From positions 1 through 64,000 of the IMG/VR virus record IMGVR_UViG_3300032242_002717: a stretch of DNA of 64,000 nucleotides; one strand, given 5' to 3'. Source of the stretch: a virus. Under the pieces are notes generated by a model that had not been told where the DNA came from, searched no databases, and saw only the letters and a list, made by a program, of their open reading frames with translations. Positions within the stretch are counted from its first letter, which is position 1, and each line of letters opens with the position of its first letter. Shown here in pieces: positions 37,933-48,384 of this stretch. Both the position numbers and the translations under genes were made by a program.

Positions 37933-40900
37933 TGTCTATACGCGAAGAGATCGTCCTTGATATTCAAAGGCAAGGCGGGGACATACTCAATGAGATGATT
38001 GCCGAGTTGGCAAAAGCAAAAGACGAGATGAATGTATTGACAGGATCTTTCTCTGGAGGAAAAAAGAATTTAGACGATTGGGTCAAGGCTCTTAACGAAG
38101 CAATCAAAAAAACAAAAGATTATAGCACCGTAGTCGAGGCAGCAAAAAAAATAGAAGACGATGCAAGAAGGAAAAGAGAAAAGGATGCGGCAAAACTTAA
38201 AGCTGATCAAAAAGAAGCCGAAAGAATAAACAACGCATTGATTAAAGATGCGAAAGCTTTGGCAGATGCTGAATCGCAAAAAGCTTCCGCAGTCGTAAAA
38301 TCCGAATCTGATATTGCTAAGGCGAAAAATGCCGCTGCGTCTGGAGATTTAGCGACAACGAAAAAGCTTTTAGATCAAGCAAAGAACGAAAAGCTTAAGA
38401 TCGAAGCTGAAATTAAAGCAAACAAGATAGCATCAAATTCAATTTCTTCGGGGTCTTCTGGAAACCCTTCCAATGCTAGCCAGCAGGCTCAGAATGAATT
38501 GGCCAGGAAGGCGATAGAGCTTCATAACAAACTCTTAGACGCTAAATTGAAGCTGACGGAGATTGAAGACGAACACACTCGTGCGATGGCTGCCAACGCT
38601 GTAACTACCGATCAAGCTATTAAAAAATCCGAAGAGTTGGCAACAAAAGAAGAGAATCTTAAAAAGGCTGTCATAGAACACGAGAAAGCAAAAGCGGAAT
38701 ATGCAAAAGACCCTAGTGCTGCAAACAAGTCAGCAGTAGACAGTGCCTACAAGGTCAAGATAGCTGAAGCCAGAGAGTATAAGAAGACACGCGATGAATT
38801 AGAGGAAATCGCAAGGAAGGCGATAGCCACGGACAACGAAGAGGCTCAGGTTGTATTAGAGAATGGTACAAAGCGAAAGAACTCAAACACGGTAGCAAAA
38901 GAAGCGGTAATAGGAAACAACAAGCAAATTGCCGAGAGCGCGAAAGCAAAAGCTAAAGCAGATCAAGAAGCATTGGATGAACAAAAAAGAATCGAGAAAG
39001 AGGCAGCACAGGCAGCTGCCGAATCTGTTCAGCAAAAAAAGAAAGAAGAAGCAGATCTTGAATCTTTAGTCTCAGCAAGGGCCGGAAATGTAAAACGCGC
39101 GCAGAAAGAAATGGATGATGCAAAGCGAAAGTCTGCTTCGATTGAAAAAGAAATAAATTTGATTGATGATGCTCTGTATGAGGAAAGAGCAAAGCTTGGA
39201 AATGCTGATCTCGAAAAGATTAAAGCACTCCAGGGAGAAAAAAAGAAGCTTGCCACAAGCTATATTGAGCAACAAAAGGAAGTAGCTAGAACAACCGACA
39301 ATGTTGCGACAGCAGAAAAAAATGCAGTCGTTACAACCCGTTCAATAATGGAAGCTGTAAAAGAGCTAAACCTTGCCAGAAAAGAGCAGCAGCAAAAACT
39401 AAAAGATCTCGCTAATGCGCAAGATCAATATAACAAAAACAGCACTCCAGAAAACGAAAAGAAACTCGAAAGTGCGTATAACGCAGTAGCGGCTTCTGTC
39501 GAGAGAATGAAAAATGCAACCAATGGCATGAATGATTTGAACGACAGAGCCGGAGGCTCTTTGTCTGGAGTTGCCGATGCCGCATTTAAAACTGGCGAAG
39601 GACTTGAAAATGTTTCTTTGCGTTCAGGGCACTTGTCTAGGGCTATATATTATACGGCACAAGCGGCACAAGATTTAAATTATGGGTTTGTCGCAATTAT
39701 CAACAATCTTCCACTCATTACTGAGGCTTTCGCAAAAGCGGCTGGAGCGGATCACCAGAAGGCTATGGCGTGGGCGGCTGGAGTTGGGTTTGTTACAGCG
39801 GCCTTTCAAGCACTTATAACACTCGGTCCAAAGGTATACGATTTCTTTAAGGCTATAGACCTGACAACGCTTGAAGGTCAAATGACGAGCGTTAAAAATG
39901 AGCTAACAATTCTCAACGGAATGAGCTATGTGTTTAATGTCGATCAAAGTCAGCTTTTTAAGCTTGAGTCAAAGCTTAAGGATCTTGAGGACAGGGAAAA
40001 ACTTTTAAAGGCTAACCTTGAAAAGAAAAGCGTTGACGAAGTCGCAGCGGAGGAAGCCGCATCCAAAGTGCTTTCTGAGCATGGAGGTGAAAGGACTATC
40101 GTTGATAAAGACGGAAAGAAAGTACAGGTAAAGGGTGGAGAAAACATTAAAAATGTCTTGATGTCTGACGATTCTTTTTTGACTAAAAATGAAAAAGAAG
40201 AAGTAGAACAGCTAAGATTAAAACTTGAGAAAGCAAAGGAAATGCTTGATGAGATGCATGAGAATGGCGATCATTCATACACCCTGGCAAACTTAACAAT
40301 ACCCTACATCGAAAGTCAAATCAAAGGGATTGAAGGTAAACGAGCAAAAAGAGTCGATGAAAAACTTGGAAATTTTTCTGGAGCAGTGCCAGGATCGGAA
40401 GCCGAATTTTCTGATATTGTCAAAAGGAACAGAAAGGCACTTGAGGAGTCTGGAGTCGATGTAGACAAAATTCTTAAGTATGCTCCCGAGGTAAATAAGG
40501 AAAAGGCCAAGCAACATAGGTTGGATGGCACTAAACCTCAGTACGAGCAAGACGAGGAGATTGAGCAGGAGGTTAGGAAATCTCTAGACCCAGAAGGCGC
40601 AAGAAAGATTGCCAAAAACTCATTGAATCCACTTCAGGACGTTCAGAAGTTTAACAAGAACCTTAAAGAGAAGGCTGATAAAGAAGAGAAAGCTCCAGAG
40701 CAAGTCGAAAAGGCAATCGAAAACAGATCGGTGTCAAAGACTTTACAGGAAGCCAAAAAAGAGCTTGATAAGTTTTCCGAAGAAATGGTGACTGATGCCA
40801 AAGGAAGCGATCACGCTACCGCATATAAGAAAATGACAGAAAAAGTAAATGCCTTAATAAATAACGCAGTTACAAACAACAAGTCGATACCTGATAATCT

Positions 40901-41840
40901 TAAGTCAAAAGTTGCAGAAGATGTAATCGATAAAGCTATTTCAAGCGTAGAGTCCGACTACGTTGGAGGCGGAGCAGATGAAAGAATAGCCAAAGCAGAG
41001 GCGAAATCTAAGGCTAGGCAGGACAGAGAGAAAAGAATTGAAGATAACAAAGATAAGAGAATCGCGCAGAGTCATGAGAAGGCATTAGCTCCGCAGTTAG
41101 ACATGATGGTGACAGAAAGCCTTCTGAATGGAAAAAGTGAAGAAGACATGGCCAAAGAGATTGGGCCTAAGATTGAGCAATATTTGCAAGGCATTGGAAT
41201 GCAAGACCAAGAAGCCATAGAAAAAGAAGTTGCCGCAATTATCGATATTGCTATTCAAGACAATGAAAAAAGAGGCATGGCCAAGCCTGGCGGTCTTCAA
41301 GAACATCTTCAGGATGTATCGAAGATTGCCAACAAAAAGCAAATCGAAGAGCAGAAGGCAGCACAAAGCCAGGCCAATAGCCAGATGAGTCATTATCAAA
41401 GCCAGGTCGAAAAGCATGCCAACGAACTCGACCGTTCCTTTGGTGGACAAATTCACGCAAGCGTAGCCAGAGGAAGAATAAATGGCATGGATGAGGCATC
41501 GATCATGCAAAATCTAATGCCTCATGTGTATCAATCGGCCAGGCAGTCATTGAACGAAAACTACTCCGATCAAGACGCGATGGCGATTGCGCAGAGGATG
41601 ATTGGCAAGCACCTGGACCAAAACAGGGCCTCCTCTGTTGCGCACGGGGCTAGAAACGATCTGAATCAAGCATTGATTAACAATTCAAACGCACAAGCTA
41701 ATTATGCAGAAAACAACCAGAAGGTCCAGGAAATCAACGGCCAGAGGCTGAACCAGAATACAAAGAATCTTAAGAGAGCTACTAGGGGCCTTCGTAATGG
41801 CGTGACTCAGATGCAGACATTCTATCCGGGAATAAACTGA
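37932..41840 (+). CDS. Tail tape measure protein
   Basis: The 1302-residue protein is Ala/Lys/Glu-rich with very long coiled coils (about residues 20-540 and 660-1300). One hydrophobic stretch near residues 575-640 (AAQAAQDLNYGFVAIINNLPLITEAF, AWAAGVGFVTAAFQALITLG) interrupts them. This layout is typical of tape measures, which set tail length and help DNA entry. At about 0.15 nm per residue the tail would be near 200 nm, a rule-of-thumb estimate. It overlaps the genes on both sides by one base. Confidence 0.88.
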   Translation: MSIREEIVLDIQRQGGDILNEMIAELAKAKDEMNVLTGSFSGGKKNLDDWVKALNEAIKKTKDYSTVVEAAKKIEDDARRKREKDAAKLKADQKEAERINNALIKDAKALADAESQKASAVVKSESDIAKAKNAAASGDLATTKKLLDQAKNEKLKIEAEIKANKIASNSISSGSSGNPSNASQQAQNELARKAIELHNKLLDAKLKLTEIEDEHTRAMAANAVTTDQAIKKSEELATKEENLKKAVIEHEKAKAEYAKDPSAANKSAVDSAYKVKIAEAREYKKTRDELEEIARKAIATDNEEAQVVLENGTKRKNSNTVAKEAVIGNNKQIAESAKAKAKADQEALDEQKRIEKEAAQAAAESVQQKKKEEADLESLVSARAGNVKRAQKEMDDAKRKSASIEKEINLIDDALYEERAKLGNADLEKIKALQGEKKKLATSYIEQQKEVARTTDNVATAEKNAVVTTRSIMEAVKELNLARKEQQQKLKDLANAQDQYNKNSTPENEKKLESAYNAVAASVERMKNATNGMNDLNDRAGGSLSGVADAAFKTGEGLENVSLRSGHLSRAIYYTAQAAQDLNYGFVAIINNLPLITEAFAKAAGADHQKAMAWAAGVGFVTAAFQALITLGPKVYDFFKAIDLTTLEGQMTSVKNELTILNGMSYVFNVDQSQLFKLESKLKDLEDREKLLKANLEKKSVDEVAAEEAASKVLSEHGGERTIVDKDGKKVQVKGGENIKNVLMSDDSFLTKNEKEEVEQLRLKLEKAKEMLDEMHENGDHSYTLANLTIPYIESQIKGIEGKRAKRVDEKLGNFSGAVPGSEAEFSDIVKRNRKALEESGVDVDKILKYAPEVNKEKAKQHRLDGTKPQYEQDEEIEQEVRKSLDPEGARKIAKNSLNPLQDVQKFNKNLKEKADKEEKAPEQVEKAIENRSVSKTLQEAKKELDKFSEEMVTDAKGSDHATAYKKMTEKVNALINNAVTNNKSIPDNLKSKVAEDVIDKAISSVESDYVGGGADERIAKAEAKSKARQDREKRIEDNKDKRIAQSHEKALAPQLDMMVTESLLNGKSEEDMAKEIGPKIEQYLQGIGMQDQEAIEKEVAAIIDIAIQDNEKRGMAKPGGLQEHLQDVSKIANKKQIEEQKAAQSQANSQMSHYQSQVEKHANELDRSFGGQIHASVARGRINGMDEASIMQNLMPHVYQSARQSLNENYSDQDAMAIAQRMIGKHLDQNRASSVAHGARNDLNQALINNSNAQANYAENNQKVQEINGQRLNQNTKNLKRATRGLRNGVTQMQTFYPGIN

Positions 41841-44806
41841 TGAGATTTTCTATACAGGTGAACGGCCAGGCTATAGACTTATCGTCTGGCTACAGTTCAT
41901 TTCTTCCTGCATTTCTTGAATACACAACGGACGAATTTGACACGTTTGTATTCAGCGAGATAAACACTTGCCCTCCCGGATCTTATTCTTTTGGTATGCC
42001 AGTAAAGCTTTTTCTAGATTCAAATCAATACCCATGCTTTGTTGGCAAGATATCTGATATCAGTTACGATTACTCGGAGGACATGCAATGGACTGTGAGC
42101 TATACGGTTCATGGTCTGAAATATTGGTTAAATTTTATTCCTGTTATCAGCAATTACGATACTGCTGACTACAACTTCAATCTTCCATCTAACGATCCAG
42201 GGTACAATCCTTATTTCTCTGGATTGACAGTCGGCCAAATGTTCAAGATTGTCCTCGACAATCACATGTCAAAACTTGTTGCTGCTGGCATCACAGGCTA
42301 TGTCCAGTCTGATCTTGATGCAATGACGATAGTACCGCCAGCTCCAGTCAATATTGGTGGACCAAAAATACTTGACGCTCTTCAAGGCGTATTGAGTTCG
42401 TGGCAAGCCAGGTACTGCATTCGTGTCAAATATGATACAACGAATGGACTTGCTTATTTGCGATTTGAGAATCCGTTTAATTATTCGTCGAGTACACTTA
42501 CTTTCGGAGTTGACCCAATAGATCCTTCCTCTTTTTCATGCAAGCCCGATAGCAAAGATTGCTATGGAAGAGTTGAGTATAGGGGATATGCCAAGGTCGA
42601 GGCGGCAATTCTTTCGGTAAAAGAAGGTACTTTGCTTCAAAGCTGGACAAGCACTCAGCAGACAAACTGGAACTGGAACCAGTTTGCTAATCCTAGCGGA
42701 ATGATTTCGATTGGTACTGTTTCGAATCTTTCTACGGTTGATTGTTATTGCAAGCCAGATAATCCTTCAGAGACATGGACTGCTAACCAGTGGAACGCAA
42801 CGGGAACGTGGATCTACCTTCAGTATGCAGCTGGAACAAATGCAGGCAACATAACATTTGCCGAGTACAGAAGGCTCAACTCAAATCAAGCACTTACCGC
42901 AGGAGGGACCGCAAACGTCTCCTGGGCGGGTGATATTCCTGTGACTGGAACAAACTACAACAGGTATCGAATTGTTGGATCAAATAGCTCGACTTCTGAC
43001 GTTTGGAGAAAATACACGATAGCAAATAGCTATGTGGCAACTCATCTCGTGAATAGCTTTCCTATTCCAGTGCCTTGGGCTGTATCTACAACCGTCTCTC
43101 TTATCAAGTATCCATCGGCACTCGTTTTTTGGGGTAATGCTGGTTCCACATACGGAAACAACACATACAATGTCGCTTGTGGTCCAGTTCTCTTCGAGAT
43201 TGACAAGATCAATGGGGTTATTCGATTCAGAGAACCGACCGTCAAGCCATTTAATACTCAGGCGAACTTGAATACTGGCGGGTCCAGTGTGACGCCTCCT
43301 TGGGATGTTCAAATCATTGTGCCATACAGTCTGGGTACGCTTGTCGCTTCCTATCCTCCTGACTCATACGGCAACCAAAATTATTCCGGTACGTTTTATA
43401 CTGCTACGGGAATTCAAAGAACTTTGACGTTCACCGACGATAATTGGATCGACCCTCGGCAGGCAAGCCAATATCAAAACGTATGTCAAATGCTTCAGGA
43501 GTGCTACAAGGACGTGAAGTACGATGGCGAGGTTTCGTACATGGGCCTTTATACGTCCGCACTTTATCCTCAATTCAAATTGAATTTTGCCGTCAATGAA
43601 CTTGTTGGCGTATCTCAAAGTTTGGGTCTTGAAGGGATTAACTGCCCTGTGCGAGTTGCTAGAATAACCTGGAATGCGAACGGAGGTGCGGACGATTTCA
43701 CGACAACGCTTCAGTTCAACAATCGCAAGCAGCCAGTGACCGGCCAGAACTATTTCATTCACCCTGCCTTCGCAAGCGTCGAGAATGCCTTCCACGCGAC
43801 TTCTGTCGAGCAAGCCCTGTCTTCTATGTCTGGGTCTTCTCCGTTCAATGAGGGGGCATTTAACGGCACTGGAGTGGGCTTCCTGGGCATGAACACCGGA
43901 GAAGGAATCAATGTCGATCAGGGCGGCAATCTTCCTGTTCCTAAAATGGGATTTGAGTCTGGTCTTGGCATGGGCGTCGATCCATCGCTAGGTGGTGACG
44001 CACGGGGTTTAGCAGATCAGTTGTTTGCGCCGGATGGCTTTAGCGGAGCAGATAGATTCCAAGGGAATGGCAATCGTGGCAATCTTCCAAAAGCTGAAGA
44101 CATGGAAGGATTCGTGGGTCCACCAAGGCCCAAGCCAGAAGACATGGAAGCGGCACAGGGACCACAGAACCCTAACGATATTGCAAAGCCTATGGGTATG
44201 GTCGGTCCTCCTCGACCGGCTGTTGGGCCAATGGGAGAATACTTGCCAACCGAACCCAGGAAATCCACGTTTGTTCCAGAGACTCCGGCCTCAAAGTTCG
44301 TTGGGCCACCAGACCCAAGGACCGCATTACAGAGAACTGGGAGGTCTGGCGAAGACTCGTCTTCAAAGCCGTCCTCTCAAGACGTATTGAAAGACAGGAA
44401 TTCTAGACTTGTTGAACAGGGAAAGATTTTCCCAACAACAGAAGCACAAACAAACAGAAAAAGCACTCCTAAGCAAAGCACTGAAGACATTCTTGATAAG
44501 CGAGACGCGAGAATCGCAAGGGACGGAGACAATAAAAAAGAACAGTCTGTGGAGATGGGCAGAGGTCTTGGTGGAAGGGAGTATATGACTACACCATCCA
44601 AAACTAATGCCTATTCGCCTATTCAGTACTCATCTCCCATGGTCGGACCTCCTGACATGAGATCTCAGGATCGCAAGAGGGAAGATCAAAAAGATAGTGA
44701 TCTTGATAGGTTTCCTGGACCAAGTACTGAAGATTATGAGAATGTCAAGAAGCTAAAATCGACGTACAATTACTTGCCGCCTTCGATTGGCCAGTACGGC
44801 CAATAG
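41840..44806 (+). CDS. Distal tail protein with disordered Pro-rich end
   Basis: The first about 640 of 988 residues are beta-rich (SIQVNGQAIDLSSGYSSFLPAFLEYTTDEFDTF; later VARITWNANGGADDFTTTLQFNNR). This is the pattern of a distal tail or hub protein that follows the tape measure. The last about 300 residues are disordered and repeat VGPP-x-PR-like words. The tail may recruit other tail-tip proteins. No peptidase or lysozyme motif is seen. Confidence 0.65.
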   Translation: MRFSIQVNGQAIDLSSGYSSFLPAFLEYTTDEFDTFVFSEINTCPPGSYSFGMPVKLFLDSNQYPCFVGKISDISYDYSEDMQWTVSYTVHGLKYWLNFIPVISNYDTADYNFNLPSNDPGYNPYFSGLTVGQMFKIVLDNHMSKLVAAGITGYVQSDLDAMTIVPPAPVNIGGPKILDALQGVLSSWQARYCIRVKYDTTNGLAYLRFENPFNYSSSTLTFGVDPIDPSSFSCKPDSKDCYGRVEYRGYAKVEAAILSVKEGTLLQSWTSTQQTNWNWNQFANPSGMISIGTVSNLSTVDCYCKPDNPSETWTANQWNATGTWIYLQYAAGTNAGNITFAEYRRLNSNQALTAGGTANVSWAGDIPVTGTNYNRYRIVGSNSSTSDVWRKYTIANSYVATHLVNSFPIPVPWAVSTTVSLIKYPSALVFWGNAGSTYGNNTYNVACGPVLFEIDKINGVIRFREPTVKPFNTQANLNTGGSSVTPPWDVQIIVPYSLGTLVASYPPDSYGNQNYSGTFYTATGIQRTLTFTDDNWIDPRQASQYQNVCQMLQECYKDVKYDGEVSYMGLYTSALYPQFKLNFAVNELVGVSQSLGLEGINCPVRVARITWNANGGADDFTTTLQFNNRKQPVTGQNYFIHPAFASVENAFHATSVEQALSSMSGSSPFNEGAFNGTGVGFLGMNTGEGINVDQGGNLPVPKMGFESGLGMGVDPSLGGDARGLADQLFAPDGFSGADRFQGNGNRGNLPKAEDMEGFVGPPRPKPEDMEAAQGPQNPNDIAKPMGMVGPPRPAVGPMGEYLPTEPRKSTFVPETPASKFVGPPDPRTALQRTGRSGEDSSSKPSSQDVLKDRNSRLVEQGKIFPTTEAQTNRKSTPKQSTEDILDKRDARIARDGDNKKEQSVEMGRGLGGREYMTTPSKTNAYSPIQYSSPMVGPPDMRSQDRKREDQKDSDLDRFPGPSTEDYENVKKLKSTYNYLPPSIGQYGQ

Positions 44807-44826
44807 AAAATGAGAGGTTTTGAATC

Positions 44827-44976
44827 ATGGTATCAGACATTGAGGCGAGACTTAGATTCCTTGAGCAAAAGCTTGCCAGGATCGAGAATCTTCTTAAGAG
44901 CCTACAGTCTCAGCACGAGCAGGCTAACACCATGCTTCAAATGACAACTTCGGTCAATCAGAGCAGCGCATCATGA
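44827..44976 (+). CDS. Small coiled-coil protein (49 aa)
   Basis: The protein starts MVSDIEARLRFLEQK and continues as a coiled coil. The next gene starts MINDIEARLRFLEQK, so this is a short copy of its N terminus. GAGAGG lies upstream. Its stop overlaps the next ATG. It could form a mixed coiled coil with the larger protein and so set its assembly; that is inference. Confidence 0.6.
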   Translation: MVSDIEARLRFLEQKLARIENLLKSLQSQHEQANTMLQMTTSVNQSSAS

Positions 44977-47720
44977 TTAACGATATTGAAGCCAGGTTAA
45001 GATTTCTGGAACAGAAGTCGTTTGGGATTCAGAGAAAATCCGACTTGCTAAAAGGGGAAATAGGCAAGTTCGCGCAGGATGTCATGATGACATTAAGTGG
45101 ATTTCAAAACGGAGGAAACGGAAAAGTAGATTTTATTATTTTATTGACAGGTTGCAATGGGTTGCCTTTGGATAACGAATACATTTCCGTTGTTCCAGTT
45201 TTAGATAATCGATATACCTCTGGATGGCCAACAGACGATTATGCGATACTTTACATCGATTCAACTCACGTTCAAAAGACCGATAGGAATGGATACGCTA
45301 AGTTCAGCCTAAGTTGGCCTATGTACTACGATAGGGACGGAAACGGATTTGACATTTCGAGCGGAAATTCCTGTCATTTTATAAAAAATTCTGATGGTTT
45401 TTGGGTAATAGATAAAACTCAGTCTAGCCAAACCACTGGCATTATAAAATACTTTGCATCGGTAGTTATGAATAAAGTATTTTCTTATTACTTAGATACC
45501 AATGAAATTAGAAACTATTACTGGATTTTTAATGATTTCTTATCTGTAACTCCTAAGGTAAACACAAACTCGGACACAAGTGATCGTCCAGGTTTTTTCG
45601 TTTCTACTACACAATGGTCGAGTGCAATAGCAAATAGCCCCAGGCCAAGGAAATTAAGAAAAGTTATTATTCCTGACGGAAACGGAAATAACGCAATTAT
45701 TGATTATGACTATTTGGATAACCCGGAAATATGGGGAGATACTCTTAGGTATGGGCTAGTATACACAGACATTTACAAAGAAACAACCGCCTACGGATTA
45801 TATGCCATTCAGTGGGTCATTCAATCGGACAGTTATCAGCAAAGGTCGTCTGTTTCGAGATTGACTGCTAGAGTTCCGTCCTACACGTCAAGATCCGGCG
45901 GATTAACCCTTCCGGTTGCCTATGGAGTTCAAACTACATCGTGTGACAGCGGTGCGGCAACGGCATCATTTTCAGGAAATCCCATTCAGGTTAAATTCGA
46001 CTTTTCATCGACCCGTATTTATTCTTTGACTGGAATAGACCATGTAACAATGGAGGATTGCGGAGATCCTCCGTACGCTTATTTTGCATATCAGTACTAT
46101 AATGCAAACAATTTATCTAATCCATGGATTGACAAAAATGGGTATTACGCATATCTATCGGACAGCAACACCTTATCTTACGGATATGTCAACGTCAGCA
46201 GGCGTCTTGACCTAACTTTTTCTTATGATAGAACGATAGTTTACCCTGGAGCAAGTGATTACATTATTAGCAAGACCAAATTGCAAACAGTTTCATTTAG
46301 TTTTCAGTCAAATCCTGGGTCTTATGTTTTAAATAAAACACCTACTGGAGTTACCTATTGGTATAATTTTTCTTTTGATATTTTTAACCAAAAGCCAACA
46401 TTAACTGTGAACGCAAAAACTGTTAATGGATTCTATATATACGGAGGATATTATAAAACAAGTCAGACTGTTGTAGACGTTCAAGAGTCGGCTGTATCTT
46501 ACATTGGGACAGGGTACGGTCAATCGTTTGAATTTATTTTTAATGGCAACCTTTCTAAAGACCTTGGCGTAGGAAGCGTCTCTATAATTTTTAAGGAATT
46601 TGACGCAGCAAGACTTTTTTCTACCACTGGGAAAAGAGTATTGTCTAGCGTGATGGACCCGATCATAATCACGGACAACAATAATGTTATAAGTTCTTCA
46701 CTTGTGGCATTGAGGTACGATTACTACAAGACCAATACCAACAGAAAGTTTTTTGTTAGCTCAAAGATTCAGCCTTGCATGGCTTATAATCAAAGCAAGG
46801 ATGTTTTTGAAAAAGTAATGGGATACCCTGTTTATTGGTATCAATCATATTATGCTTACGATGAATTTCTTAACTCGCAAAATGCATGTAGCTTGCAAAT
46901 AATCTACAGGACGATATACGGTCTTCCGCAATGCGCATCATCAAATGGTAACACCTTTCCTTGTGGAAACATATATGGAAAAGAAAATAATGGTCAAATC
47001 TTCGATTCCGTGTATGGAAATGATTCTGGGGTAAGGCAAAGCTTAACTTTCGTTTCGCATAATAATTCCACGCACACTGATACTTATTCTGTTCCAACTT
47101 CTGTGTCCGACTTATTGGGAATAACATCGGTAACTATATCGCACGGAGATCGAAAAGATTATTTAATTTTTGATGTGAGTTTCGGGTTCGACAACAACAG
47201 CCAAGGGTGGTATGGATATCCGAGCTACAGTGCGTCCAGAGGTGCATTTTGGGACAATTCGCATGGATCTGCTGTCGGATGCCTTTCGGGGTTTGCAAGC
47301 ACAGGATATGGTGGCGACCTGCCTTTTTCTTTCACTTATTCTGGGACTTGGCAAAGCTTAGGGGTTCCAGCAAATGCCATGGTTCAGTCGATTGGTCTTC
47401 ATTTGAAGGAAAACGGACGAGGCGGAGTTACTTCAAGTACTTTTGGGCCGCATGTTCTCGCCGACGCGAATGGCGCGACTCGTGAAATAATGAGGATGCC
47501 TGAGCAGATCCAGCCTGTATTCCCAGACTCTTGGAGGCAGGTTGTTTGCGAAAATGTCGTGGTTCCTCTTGATATGCAATCGTCATCATCTTCAATCAAA
47601 TTGATCTTGAATGGTGTTGCTGCCGGAGGAGACACCAGCGACACATATGTAAGTTTTGACGATGTAGTTTTTACGATATTCTACAAAGCTCAATCAAATA
47701 ACGGTCCACCGCTTTCATGA
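44973..47720 (+). CDS. Large tail-tip or receptor-binding protein (915 aa)
   Basis: An N-terminal coiled coil (DIEARLRFLEQK) probably drives oligomer formation or attachment. The rest is beta-rich with many Tyr, Asn and Ser, the composition of phage fibre proteins. Low-GC codons dominate. The C-terminal part (NNSQGWYGYPSYSASRGAFWDNSHGSAVGCLSGFA) resembles a carbohydrate-binding jelly-roll. It is the best candidate for host recognition along with the beta-helix protein. Confidence 0.6.
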   Translation: MINDIEARLRFLEQKSFGIQRKSDLLKGEIGKFAQDVMMTLSGFQNGGNGKVDFIILLTGCNGLPLDNEYISVVPVLDNRYTSGWPTDDYAILYIDSTHVQKTDRNGYAKFSLSWPMYYDRDGNGFDISSGNSCHFIKNSDGFWVIDKTQSSQTTGIIKYFASVVMNKVFSYYLDTNEIRNYYWIFNDFLSVTPKVNTNSDTSDRPGFFVSTTQWSSAIANSPRPRKLRKVIIPDGNGNNAIIDYDYLDNPEIWGDTLRYGLVYTDIYKETTAYGLYAIQWVIQSDSYQQRSSVSRLTARVPSYTSRSGGLTLPVAYGVQTTSCDSGAATASFSGNPIQVKFDFSSTRIYSLTGIDHVTMEDCGDPPYAYFAYQYYNANNLSNPWIDKNGYYAYLSDSNTLSYGYVNVSRRLDLTFSYDRTIVYPGASDYIISKTKLQTVSFSFQSNPGSYVLNKTPTGVTYWYNFSFDIFNQKPTLTVNAKTVNGFYIYGGYYKTSQTVVDVQESAVSYIGTGYGQSFEFIFNGNLSKDLGVGSVSIIFKEFDAARLFSTTGKRVLSSVMDPIIITDNNNVISSSLVALRYDYYKTNTNRKFFVSSKIQPCMAYNQSKDVFEKVMGYPVYWYQSYYAYDEFLNSQNACSLQIIYRTIYGLPQCASSNGNTFPCGNIYGKENNGQIFDSVYGNDSGVRQSLTFVSHNNSTHTDTYSVPTSVSDLLGITSVTISHGDRKDYLIFDVSFGFDNNSQGWYGYPSYSASRGAFWDNSHGSAVGCLSGFASTGYGGDLPFSFTYSGTWQSLGVPANAMVQSIGLHLKENGRGGVTSSTFGPHVLADANGATREIMRMPEQIQPVFPDSWRQVVCENVVVPLDMQSSSSSIKLILNGVAAGGDTSDTYVSFDDVVFTIFYKAQSNNGPPLS

Positions 47721-48331
47721 TCAATCAATTGCAGGCAAACTCGATAAAAGTTGAATTTGAAGTGCTGCGAAAGCATCATATGGCGGCTTTCGATATGGAC
47801 GGAGTTTTGTGTGAAGAGCCAACTCCGGGAACATTTGATCCATCAAATGCCGTTCCTTTCTACATTCCCGACCACCCTATTCATCTGATAATTACAGCCA
47901 GAAATGAAAAATATAGACAGCAAACCCTGGATTGGCTCGCTAAGCACTCCGTCACGGCCTACCGAGTCGCCATGCCGACCTGGGAAGAATATCCAGGATT
48001 GGAAGCGGTCGCCCGATGGAAGGCCGAGGAGTACCGAAAGAGCCGACTTCCGATGTTTGTTGAGTCAAACATCGACATAGCCAGGATCGTCGCCAGGGAG
48101 GCTTGTATGCCTGTCTATTGCCCATCGGCCAGAAAGACTATAGAGCCTGAAAGTCCAGTTCTTGGAAACTCGGACGCCATAGGGAGAAGGGTCAGGGTTT
48201 GCCCTCATCGCCTCGACCTGTGTTGCGGGTCAGCGAGATGTGCAAAAAGGGATCATGTCATTGTCTATCGTGACGATTGCCGTTCTTGCCCGGACTTGCC
48301 TTTGCCTGAATACGCGACTGTACATGGCTAA
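47717..48331 (+). CDS. HAD-type phosphatase
   Basis: The 204-residue protein has the HAD nucleophile motif FDMDGVLCEEPTPG near residues 24-37, LIITARNEKYRQQTLDWLAKH as motif II, and FVESNIDIARIVARE as the late acidic motif. Residues after about 150 are Cys-rich (CPHRLDLCCGSARCAKRD) and may bind metal. The gene precedes a glycosyltransferase, which suggests a joint role in sugar metabolism; that link is inferred from position. Confidence 0.75.
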   Translation: MINQLQANSIKVEFEVLRKHHMAAFDMDGVLCEEPTPGTFDPSNAVPFYIPDHPIHLIITARNEKYRQQTLDWLAKHSVTAYRVAMPTWEEYPGLEAVARWKAEEYRKSRLPMFVESNIDIARIVAREACMPVYCPSARKTIEPESPVLGNSDAIGRRVRVCPHRLDLCCGSARCAKRDHVIVYRDDCRSCPDLPLPEYATVHG

Positions 48332-48338
48332 TTTTTTT

Positions 48339-48347
48339 TGCTATAAT
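48339..48347 (+). promoter_or_regulatory. Extended -10 promoter before the glycosyltransferase
   Basis: TGCTATAAT gives a perfect TATAAT with the TG extension one base upstream. It lies 38 bases before the ATG at 48385. No clear -35 box is seen, as expected for extended -10 promoters. It could be read by the host housekeeping sigma factor. Confidence 0.6.
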
Positions 48348-48384
48348 AGTGTACATTTGAATATTACTTTTCAAAGGAAGATTT

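Noticed and set aside
38070-39275. Minus-strand frames inside the tape measure gene
   Set aside because: They are Phe/Leu/Ser-rich antisense images of Lys/Glu/Ala codons in the long coiled coil. They have no ribosome sites or domains.
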